Origin: Corythucha ciliata
Lineage: Eukaryota; Arthropoda; Insecta; Hemiptera; Tingidae
Direction of reading: 5' to 3'
NCBI GenBank assembly: GCA_038030265.1
Contig: CM075938.1
Location: forward strand, 50,151,189 to 50,215,188
Length of the DNA: 64,000 nt
Positions within the stretch are counted from its first letter, which is position 1. Every line of letters begins with the position of its first letter. Of this stretch, positions 12,332-22,100 are shown piece by piece. A program made the position numbers and the translations under genes. Below the pieces are notes generated by a model. The model was not told where the DNA came from, did no database searches, and saw nothing but the letters and a program-made list of their open reading frames with translations.

Positions 12332-12339
12332 GTCAATAT
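12332..12339. repeat. right target site duplication GTCAATAT
   Basis: Exact copy of 9613-9620. Removing the element and one copy restores a continuous minisatellite B array. Confidence 0.85.
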
Positions 12340-12545
12340 TGAGACAAATCACCAATTAGCGCGCTGAAATATCTAAAAACGCTATACTTGCAGCTCAAAT
12401 AAAGAAAAAGTGTTAATTCACAGCTGCAAAGGTAAACAAACGCTTATTTGCTGCAAATATCGAGGAAAACTTCAATTTATGGCAAAAACAGAGACAAATC
12501 GCTAACATAGGATATAAAAACGCTACTTCGCGGTAAATACGGATG
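12340..12545. repeat. minisatellite B, forward, continuation of 8740-9612
   Basis: Units such as caccaattagcgcgctgaaa and gctacttcgcggtaaatac continue the family that was interrupted by the hAT element. Confidence 0.7.
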
Positions 12546-12668
12546 TGAGAGTCGGCCCGGGGCGTTTGTCCTCACTGGGCAGTCAAAATACTTGGGACAT
12601 GAATTAACCGGAAGAACACACCAGTTCATGTAGGAAAAGAAGGCGTTCTTGGAGGAGGTTGAAGATCA

Positions 12669-12889
12669 AAGGTTTTGAAAATTCTTGGTCTCTCCACGAA
12701 AAGGTACGATTAAGTGATGTGCAAAACGTTTTCGAGTTTATTAACTCGATTTTATATTTGGACTCGGGGACACCTACCCCTACCAGACTTTTTTAAAAGG
12801 CACTGAAGATGAGTTAATAAACTCGAAAACGTTTTGCACATCACTTAATCGTACCTTTTCGTGGAGAGATCAAGAATTTTCAAAACCTT
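12669..12889. mobile_element. hairpin element with 79-base inverted arms
   Basis: Bases 12669-12747 and 12811-12889 are reverse complements with about one mismatch (ggtctctcc against gatctctcc). The loop is about 63 bases. Outside the arms, similar direct segments occur: tacttgggacatgaattaac near 12590 and aatttgggacacgaatctaa near 12927. The hairpin may therefore sit inside a duplicated unit. Confidence 0.8.
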
Positions 12890-13179
12890 TAACACACCAG
12901 TCGTGTTACTCGGCGGTAAATCCCCGAATTTGGGACACGAATCTAACTGCTGGAACATATTCATGAAAATAGTCCCATTCGACAGGTTTTTTTTGGAGCT
13001 GAATGCGATTATTTCCGCCTGGGTTTCCCTTTCAAATAAAGATATCTAAAAATTGTAAAAATGTAACAAAAACCTTTCCCAATTGTTTCAATTATTGTCC
13101 ACAGAACCTTGAAATAAAATAAAATACGAAAAAAATTCAAATTAATATCATACTTTCATTTTTCCACCCTAGACAAGTG

Positions 13180-13440
13180 GTGGAGGCGCCCTAGACAGCT
13201 GCCGAGAGCAAACGTCCCACGCAGTCGCCGACCGTCGCTCATATTCGTATTCAGCTCATCCATAATACCCGTCAAATGAGACAAGTCAAATGGTCAAGTT
13301 CATCTGGTTTATTCATGTGCCAAATGGCAGGGCATGGAATTTGACATGACATTTTAGGAATTTGACTGCCTTCACTGAGGGCAAACGCCTCTGACAGACG
13401 CTTGTATCCGTATTTAGCTCCAAAAGCCTACCGATTGAGT
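13180..13440. repeat. dispersed repeat P, first locus (two partial units)
   Basis: The motif gagggcaaacgcctctgaca then gacgcttgtatccgtattta and a tail ggtttattcatgtgccaaat appear here. They match the segments around 49540-49704 and 51116-51160. At each locus the unit starts near gcaaacg and the gttcat-ggtttattcatg block follows about 90 bases later. No coding content is visible. Confidence 0.6.
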
Positions 13441-13444
13441 CTAG

Positions 13445-14158
13445 TTGCAAGATTATATGTTAATCAGGATTCTATTGAACAAGTCTCCTAGGCTTAATAC
13501 TAGGTCTCTTAATAGTAATTTTAAGGTTCCAAGCGTGAAGCAAATTTTCCTGATGCAGTCTTATCTTCACGTATTTAAAAGTGGTATTAGAGATCAACAT
13601 GTCTGTAAATTGCGCCATACCCGGACAGCGGTTTGTTCTAATGTTGTTCTTCCGAAAATTGGTTGTGAGGGGTACCGCAGAAGCGCTTATAAAACGGCCC
13701 TCAAGTTTTTCTATAAAGAAAATGTCAATGCAACTGTTTTTAGTTCCTACACTAAGTTCAAGGGTTTTATCTTTCATTAAATCAAAAATTTTAGTAGTTT
13801 AATCACTAAAATTAATAAGTAGGTATATATATGAATGTTTTGCCTACCTGTTTCCCTTCACTGAAGATTTTTGTTGTTCATTTATAAATATTTACCCACA
13901 TTATTTGAAGTTTGTTATAATTTGAAGTTTTTTGTTGTTTTCTATGTACTTTGATATTTTTTGTGTGTGTTTTACGTACTGAATAGTATTTACATCATTA
14001 TTGCAGTATGTAGTTCATTAGGATAGTTAACTGGGACTCCACGGGGGGGCGGGGCACAAGCCCGGATTATTCCCCTGTGGGCTGTTAAGTTTATTTGTAA
14101 AAACTATAATTGTGGTGTTGACTGTTGATGCCAATAAATTTTCTTTGACTTTGAGTTC
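13445..14158 (+). pseudogene. 3' end of a LINE retrotransposon (C-terminal RT tail plus 3' UTR)
   Basis: The plus-strand frame 13445-13780 contains the layout seen after the reverse transcriptase domain of CR1/L2-type LINEs: an HTR motif, a VLPK segment, then RRSAYKTALKFF in the place where RRSF-YRA-LWN is usual, and a terminal KFKGF. After the stop comes about 370 bases with a GC-rich stem-like block near 14042-14080 (cccggattattcccctgtgg), AATAAA at about 14133, and a short tail ttctttgactttgag. These resemble LINE 3' ends. The element is strongly 5' truncated. An antisense frame of 101 residues over the same bases is a shadow. Confidence 0.55.
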
Positions 14159-14235
14159 TCTCTGATTTTCAAATGTGTTCCCAGTCTTGATGTTGATTAT
14201 ACAGATACATAGTTAGTTACTCAATTTTGTTCATA

Positions 14236-14794
14236 TTGTACATACATAAGTGATTGCACGGATTTAAGTTTGTATGGATAGAGACATGTTGGTTCGAGTA
14301 ACTCCATCCCCCAACACAATTACACCTTACTGGGGGCTGGCGCACATTTAATTAAAATATTTCTTCTATTGTTACATAATTCATTATTTTCGAAAGTTGC
14401 GCGAAATAAATAAATAAAACAATGGGAGCCCGAGCACGCCCACTGAGACGCGGCACGGCGAAGAAATGCCGCTGGAGTCTGCTACCGAGCAAGCAGGCGT
14501 CCATTATTTCCGCTTGTAACGCTCCGTCGCCCTTCAGTGGGCAGACTCAGGCGTTGAAGAAAAAAGAGAGTAGAATATAGTGTTGAGTGTTGTTGCATGA
14601 GTATCGTTGTCGCCTTTATTCAGGGTTTTTCAGTTTGATACCTCTTCTTGAGGGTGCATTTAATTAATATAGGTAATTAAAATAATTAATTTGTTTTTTA
14701 CTCGGAACAAATCCGCGCCTCGCCACGCCGGCGAGGTGAAAAATGTCTCTATCCATACAAACTTAAATCCGTGCAATCACTTATGTATGTACAA
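14236..14794. mobile_element. DNA element with perfect 52-base terminal inverted repeats
   Basis: Bases 14236-14287 (ttgtacatacataagtgatt and onward) are an exact reverse complement of 14743-14794. No mismatch in 52 bases implies recent origin or recent conversion. A second, looser inverted pair (cccactgagacgcggc near 14436, gccacgtctcagtggg near 14837) interleaves with the first and reaches past the right end. The region may thus hold two overlapping elements. No transposase was found. Confidence 0.8.
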
Positions 14795-15039
14795 CACTGA
14801 GGGCGGATGGTTAGAAAATGCCGCTTCGCCCTGCCACGCCACGTCTCAGTGGGCTAGCACCTAAAGGAGGCAAAAGCATTACCTTCAGAGAAAAATGTCC
14901 GCAAACGGTCTTAGCCGTGTACACGCTCATGATGAAAAATGGGTTTTAGGAATCCTAACTAAGGCAACTATACAACCGAGTGAACGCATCTCCCATGTCT
15001 ATCTTGGTGTAAGATTGAATTCAATTCACAGAATCTTTG

Positions 15040-16440
15040 ACAGCGAATGAGCTCTTCCTCTACATTTTAGACGGCAATTAGCGGTTTGTCTCAATTTTAG
15101 CCACGAGTTAACGTTTTATTCCTCTAATTTTAGCGTTTTTCTTCACTTCTTAGTCATGCGAATTCGCGCTTATCACCATTTTAGCCGCAAATTATCTCGT
15201 TTCCTCAGTTCTAGCAGAGAATTAGCGTTTTGTTTTCTTCATTTTAGCTGAGCATTATTTCCGAATTTTAACCGCGAATTATCCCTTAATTTCACGCCTG
15301 AATCACCGCTTTTACTCAATTTCAGCTTCGAACTGGAGGATTTTCACAAAATCCGTAAATTTGCGTTCATCTCCATTTCAGCTCCGCGAATGAGCGCCTT
15401 TTGTTAAATTGGCCGTGAATCAACGCAATTTCCCAATTTTAGCCGGGAATTAGCGTTTGTATCAGTTTTAGCCGTGAACAAGCGGAATTACCAAATGTAT
15501 CTTTGAAATTTAGCTTCACATTAGCGTTTGCTTGTGCCGAGAAGTAGCATGTTTCTCCATTTTAGCGGCTGATAAGCGCTTTCCGCCAAAATTAGCCACG
15601 AATTAAATATTTAATTATCTTTGTTTTAGTTGCAAATGAGCATTTTACATCAATTTTAGACAAGAATTAGCGGTTTGTCTTAGTTTTAGCCGTGAATAAG
15701 CGGTTTTTCTATCACTTGTATCCGTGAATTAGCTTTTTTTCTCAATTTTTACCGCGATCTAAGCGCTTTTTCTAATTTTTTAGTCGCAAATTATTTCTCA
15801 ATTTTAGCCACAAATTATCGCGTTTCCTCAATTTAAGCCAATTTTCTCAAATTGTTCCGCGAATTGGCTTACTTCTCCATTTTAGTTGTGAATGAGCGTT
15901 TTACTTCAAGTTTAGGCCAGAATTAGTAGATTTTCTCAGTTTTAGCCGCGAATTACGCGGCTTTCTCAATTTTAGCCAATTGCGCTTTTTTTTGTTGTTG
16001 CCTCGAGAAAACCACGAATTTTGCGTTTTCAAAAATTAATTGTTGAGCCAGGTGAGCAATGGACTTCAGCTTTTTCTCAATTTTCGCTACATATTAGTGA
16101 TTTTTTTCATTTTCAGCCACGAATTAGTGATTTATTTTCGTTTTCTACTATGAGTCAACGCTTTTCCGCTACCGCTAAAAGCCGCTATTTGATATTAGCG
16201 TTTTTCTTCAACGTTCTCCCGCGTACTTGCCCAAAGAGTAGCACATTAGAACGAAATTCAATTTCTTCTGCCTTAAAGGCCTATAGGAATTTGGAGTTGG
16301 CGTTTTCTCTCTGGTTTGTCCGCGAAGTTGCCTTCAGATATCTCGAATTGGTGCATTTTTCCTAATCTAAGTGGCAAATGATCGCTTGTTCTCAATATTT
16401 GCCGCTAATCATCGCTTTGAAATCTAAAAATCCCTTTTTT
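15040..16440. repeat. minisatellite B, reverse orientation, 1.4 kb
   Basis: Tandem units of the form gccgcgaattagcgtttttc, tcaattttag. The 114-residue frame at 16021-16365 arises from the repeat and is not called. Confidence 0.85.
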
Positions 16441-16449
16441 AAAATCTAT

Positions 16450-16644
16450 TTATGCTTTTTGGAGCCCCCCCCCCCTCAATGAATGGTGGCCTCACCATCA
16501 CGATCCCCCTTCAACAGTCGCCCTTTGGTATGTGCAAGGTATTAGAAGAAATCTCTGGAATGACTATTAACAAATTTTTTGCGACAAATTTCTTAAGGGG
16601 GGGGGGGTTTAAACCCCCAAAACCCACCACGTAGATCCGCACTG
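16450..16644. mobile_element. hAT-like terminal fragment (gtagatccgcactg end)
   Basis: The right boundary, inverted, reads CAGTGCGGATCTACGTGG, close to the end sequence of the 9621-12331 element. It is preceded by long C and G runs (16467-16479 and 16600-16610). No clear left end or target duplication was found. Confidence 0.4.
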
Positions 16645-16732
16645 GGTGGAAATATCGGGGTGCGTTCACCTCATTTATAGGTTCTCTATCGTAACGTGGA
16701 AATCGCGAAAAGTTAGCTGCGTTCCTCTATAC

Positions 16733-18655
16733 CAGGGGTGGCCAACCCAGAGCCCGCGGGCCAACAAGTGGCCCGCTGAGCCTTTCACAATGGCCCGCCC
16801 GTGGCCTACAGTGGTAAATTATCATTTTTAAAGTTGGATTTTGGCGCCCCTCGGTTTTTTTTTACACAAGGAAAACGCTACAATTCGCGCCTCCTCGTAG
16901 TCGGCTAATCGCCCGCTAAGTGCCCTCTTAATCCAGACCAAAATTGAAAATAACGCTAATTTGGGGCTGAAATTGAGATAAATGGCTAATTCACGGCTGA
17001 AATTATTATTATACGGATGAAATTAGCTAATTCACGAGGTAAAATTTTACTTCACGGCTAAAATTGAGAAAAACTCAAAAATCGCGGACAAAGCGTAAAA
17101 CACAGTAATTCGCGTTTAAAATTACGACACACGCTAACGCATGGATAAAATAGTGAAAAATCGATAATTCACCATTGGGTTTGAGAAAAAGCGCGAATTC
17201 GCGCGTAAAACTACAAAAACATGAATTCTCGGCTTATTCAGAACGCAAGTTCGTGACTCAATCTGAAAAAACGCTAATACATGGCTAAAAGTAAAAAAAA
17301 AAAACGCTCGTTCGCGAGAAAAATTCAGAAAAAGTGCTAATTCACGAATAAAATTGGGAAAATTGCTAATTAGCGGCCGAAAACCGGAAAAAACACGAAT
17401 TCACTGCAAAATTCAAATAAATCGCTAATTCACGGCTAAAATGGTGAAAAATCGCTAATTCACGGTTAAAATGGAGACAAATTGCCAATTCATCGATAAA
17501 ATTGATACGAAGCGCTGAAAAAAGGAAAACGCTAATTGGCGGATTAAATGGAGAAATCGTCAATTTGCGGATTATGAAGTTAACTTCGTGCCAGTAAGTG
17601 AAAAAATTCGCTAATCTGCGGCCAAATTTCGGAAAAATCGTTAGGTAATTCGCGGCGAAAATTGGGGGAACTCTTATTCTTTGATGAAACGTAAAAAAAA
17701 TCCATAGTTAGCAGCTAAAATGAGCAAAACGCTAATTTGCGGCTAAAATAAAGAAAAATGGCTAATTGGGGGGTTACTTTAAAAAAATTTGCTAATTCAC
17801 AAAAAAAAAATTTAGAAGTCAGGAAAAACACGAATTCACTGCAAAATTAAGATAAATCGCTAATTCACCGCTAAAATGGCAAAAAATCGCTATTTCGCTA
17901 ATTCACCAATAAAATTGAGAGAAGGAGCGCTGTCGTGTGGGAAAAACGCTGATTCGCGGTTAAAATGGGGAAAACGCCCATTGCGGCTTCTGGAGGTAAC
18001 CGGATGTGAACGTGAACAAAATCGCTAACCACGGCAAAATGAGGATAATGCGCCTAAAATTGGAAAACAAAACTCTCAATGATGGCTCGCTAGAAGGCTA
18101 AAATTGGGTGAAACGCTAATTCACGGCTGAAACCAAGAAAAAATTGCTGTTTATGGAGTTAACTTGAAAACTTTAGAAATAGATTGAGTAAATATGGCAA
18201 GTCGCGGTTTCCGGAGACAACTTATTCGTGGCTAAAATTAGAAAATGTAGCGCAATTCACTGGTAAAATCGCTCCATTAGCGGCTCAAATCAGGAAACAC
18301 ACAAATTCATTGCAAGAAAAATCGCTAATTCACGACTGAAATGGAGAAAAATGGCTAATTAGCGGCTACAATGAAGACAAATCGCTAATTCACCGATAAC
18401 ATTGAGAAGAAGTGTGGATAAAATCGCTAATTCGCGGCTCGAAGGCAACTTCACGGAGGCAATGAGCTGCCCCAGGGCACAGTTTTTGTGCAAATGGAAA
18501 ACGCCCCAGGCCACAAGTGCGTTATATATTCAGAGCGTCACGGCCTAATTGCTAAGATCAAAGAGTTGTGCTCGATAGTGGTGGCGCGGGGCGAGGATGG
18601 GTGGCCCGCCAGGATTATGGCCCACGACCAAAAATGGTTGGCCGGCCCTTCTCTG
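16733..18655. mobile_element. putative hAT-like element enclosing minisatellite B
   Basis: The left end CAGGGGTGGCCAACCCAGAG and the right end, inverted, CAGAGAAGGGCCGGCCAACC share the GGCCAACC core. Both ends are followed internally by related GC-rich segments (tggcccgc on the left, its inverse gtggcccgcc on the right). The flanks do not show an 8-base duplication (ctctatac against taccaaag). The interior is almost wholly minisatellite B in forward orientation. This may be one element or two unrelated ends. Confidence 0.5.
16915..18470. repeat. minisatellite B, forward orientation, 1.55 kb
   Basis: Units of gctaattcacggctaaaatt gagaaaaat type with many variants. The orientation is opposite to 15040-16440, so the two blocks form a loose inverted pair around 16450-16900. 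Confidence 0.85.
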
Positions 18656-18670
18656 TACCAAAGAGGAAAA

Positions 18671-18998
18671 GAGCATCGGCTGAAATTCAATTCGGCTGTT
18701 GCAAGAAATTATTATTTTTCCCCTTTTAGTCGTGTTTTTTGTTATTTTTATAAATTTCTATGAAGTTTTCATTGTAACCATCACCTGCATAATTATGTAT
18801 AACCCGAAAAAATCATCTTCCACATCCCCTTCCGCGGGAGGGATACGAGGTCGTTAAAAAGGGGGCCCTTCTCAATCAGCTGCCTAGGGGGGGGGGGCCC
18901 TCTCACCACCCTAAATTCGGCCCTGCCCCCCTCCCCTCCACTTTCAGGCACAATACACACAATTCAGTAAAAAAAAAAGTTAAAACTAAGTCAATTAC
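18671..18998. other. TBL2 intron sequence, no terminal exon found
   Basis: Downstream of the last TBL2 donor the minus strand shows only C/G runs (near 18887) and A/T runs. No sequence resembling the expected last WD repeat is seen here. Confidence 0.5.
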
Positions 18999-19196
18999 CT
19001 GGGTAAACTCCACTGATGATCTTATCCGTTTGTCCGTTTAAACCGTTGACCAAAGCCAAAGTCGACTCGGAAGCCCAAGCGACGACGTTACCGTCAGGTG
19101 ACAACGCAACAAACGCCTCCTCTTCAGCGCTACTACCGTCAGTCTTGTATTTTCCTCTATGAAGCAGTCGGGGCTCTTCACCCTGTGCGTAGTCAA
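18999..19196 (-). CDS. TBL2: TBL2 exon 6, last exon seen
   Basis: It enters after aaaaacag at phase 1 and encodes DYAQGEEPRLLHRGKYKTDG, then the blade ALSPDGNVVAWASESTLALVN. It ends PG before gtaattgac at phase 1, with no stop codon. Confidence 0.85.
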
Positions 19197-22100
19197 CTGT
19201 TTTTGTTTGTTTTTTAAAAATTAATTTCGCGTTTTTAGGCTTAAAAATACAGGGGGGGGGGAGAGAGAGAGAGTCTCGTACTTTTGATATCAAACAAACG
19301 CCAGAAGCCATCTTTTGAAATGGTCACCACTCGAGTTGAGTCGACGTTAAAGGCAAAATCAAGCACACCCGACGAGTGTCCAGTCAGTTCAAAAGCTCGC
19401 GTCATTTGTTTAAATTCGCCGTTTTTATTGAACTGTATTTCCCAAATTTTGACGTCGGGCGCGAAACCTAACGAATGTGTATGTGTAGAAAACGTTTTGA
19501 AGTGGATGGGTGGTGGATAGAGAGGGGGAGGGGTTTTTACCGGAGGCGGCGACAAATTTTCCACAGGGGGACACTTTGGCGGCGTACGTGGTTATCAGGA
19601 GGGTACTCGTGCGAGTCAATTCGTCGCCGGATTTGACGTATCTCAACAGGAGGTCTTCACTCGTATCGCACGTCATTATAAATTTGCCATTTGGGGCAAT
19701 ACCGAGGCTTACGATATCTTCCGAATGGCCCTTTAGTAATATAAGAGAAGAGAGAATTACGACGAATTAATTAATTAACGGATTATGGGCGCCCCGATTG
19801 AAAGCGTCCTTCAAATGATGAGATTTACGAGAGAGAAAAAATAATTAGAGGGCTCATCTCAAGATGAGGCGGATAAGATTATACCCAGCTCTATAATTTT
19901 GAGATTGAAACAGGAACAGAGCAATTTTATGAGAGAAGTGGAGGGGGTTGAAAAAGAAGAAGAATTGCCGTAATTTTCGCTAATTTGACACTCCTTTTCT
20001 AGGAAAAAAAAAGGACGTCCAGTCCCGTTTCTTTCAATAGTGGCTGGACGCGAGCAGCAGCGGCAATGCGGGGGGGGGGCATACCTTCGACTCATAAGTC
20101 AGAGCGTGTTCAACGCCGGCGATCCAGCCGTCGTTCTTTTTTTTCAAACGACACACGCTCATTGAATTGTCTGACTGAACGAGGACAAAAGCTTTTGAGT
20201 CGGGACTGAATCGAAGGAAACGGGCGTAGTCGAAATCCAAATTGTACCGCACGTATTTATGATTTTTACCGTTCCAATCTTTCGTACTCCAAACAAAAAC
20301 GGCGCGGTCTGTAAAAAAATAATGATAATAATAATAATAAAAATAAACAGAGCCCCCCCCCCCCAACACGAACCGATCAGTTTTTACTAGGCAACACAAA
20401 GTACAAAGTTTGAAATTATTGGGTTCAAAGATTTCGTGCAGGTTGAAACAGTGAGAGAGTGAGAGAGAGCGAGAGATGTTGCACTCGAAAAAACGAATGT
20501 ATTTAAGTACAAAAAAGTGTTTTTCCTTAAAGAGTAAAAGCTGCCGCAGGCAGAGCTTTTCTAAAATGACTCGATCTTATCACAAACCTCACAATTTTTT
20601 TTTTTTTTTTGTATTTTTTTCAGTTTTTCGCGTATTTTTACAGTAAAAAAAGAAGTCTTTAATAGGAACTAGTCTGAGGATGAGATCATTTGGCCGCTAA
20701 AAGGTCTTTACGCACTTTCCACAGTACAAGCTCCAGCGAACTCCGCGCGTCTTCGCACGAATCATGACCCGTCGCATCGTCCTGAACGTCCCTCTTGAGA
20801 ATGTGCTTCACGAGAGATTTGAGCGATCTCCGATATGGGAGACCGTACGCGTGTGGAAACACAATCGAAGTGTCGACAACGGTGGTGTGAATCATACGGA
20901 GGGCTCTCAAATCATTTTCGAGGCCGTGACCCACGAGTATTGTGTCGGCGGTAATGAAGCCCATAAGATCGTTTTGCACTTCTTTGAGCTGTTTCGCGGC
21001 TTTTTTGTTCAGATCTTTGGCCGTCACACCGGAGAATCGAGTGTTATAGTCGATGATGAAACTCTCCGGTTTGACGTATGTGTCGTAGACAAGGCGACCG
21101 TCACTCGCTACGACGCTGATTTTAGCCAGTTCGAGCCCTGTTGTCGTGTAGCACATTTCACAGTCGAGAGCGTAGACGCCGTAATTACCGTCCGAGGGTG
21201 GAACTTTTCGAGGTCGCGTTCGAACGTAACCGTCGAATGGGCCGTTTCGACCGGAGCCAACGCCCGTCCAAACGTGAAGTTTTGCCGTCGAACAACCTTT
21301 GGCGTAGCGACGAGCTTTACAGCAACTGTAGTAACACTCGCCACCGCCCGACGGGTGTCTTATAAGTTTCCCCCAGTGATAAATACAGTGCTCGTGCGTG
21401 AGATATTCGCCATTTGCCGCTATGAAAAAACTTTTCTGACAACGAACGCACCGTTTCTCTTCCGCGACACTGTCATCATCCGAAGTCGCGCGTCGACTCA
21501 CTTGTTCCACCCTGTCGAATTTGTCCGTCCCGTTATGACTGTTGACAAGGAGAGTCGCGTACACCGACTCGTCACGCGGCACAAACTCTTTCGCGTGAAC
21601 GTCAAACGGCCGTGCCGCATTTTTAAAAATGAGAGCTCGCCCAGGGAACAGCTTACTCTCAACCGGATAGCCCAACGCGAACAAATCCTCAGGGCGAAGC
21701 GTGTACTGGAAAATACTCAAATACACTTCGATGTCGTTCAAATTGAGCTTGGCGTACTGACGGAGCACTATGTTCGCCTGCGGTTGTTTCTTCGTTTTAC
21801 TTTTGATGGGCGGCGATGCGTTTCGAACGCGATTTTTCTTTTGACGTCGCGAAAGCGTGCTGCCACCGATGCATCGGCCCGGGCTGGCGTTCTCCTTGTT
21901 CCCCTCGCTCCCGCTGGAGCTTCCACTCGTGCCGCCGGGATCATCTGCGACCATTGAATTTTGGTTTGTTTTAGAACAAAAAATTCAATCATTTTTGTTT
22001 ACAAGGCCCGAATTAAAGCCTTAAAATCTTTCCCCACCATCACCTTAGGTAAAACTTCGTTTTATGTGCATTCGTGTAAGCATTTTAGGAAGCTTGATTT

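Noticed and set aside
14280..14310. ggttcgagtaactcc, resembling a tRNA T-loop box
   Set aside because: No acceptor stem, D arm or anticodon arm can be formed around it. It lies inside the inverted-repeat element.
20764..21957. 397-residue open frame on the plus strand opposite REXO1
   Set aside because: It mirrors the real gene almost end to end. The minus frame has catalytic motifs and family identity, and the plus frame has none. Antisense frames of this kind arise from codon bias.
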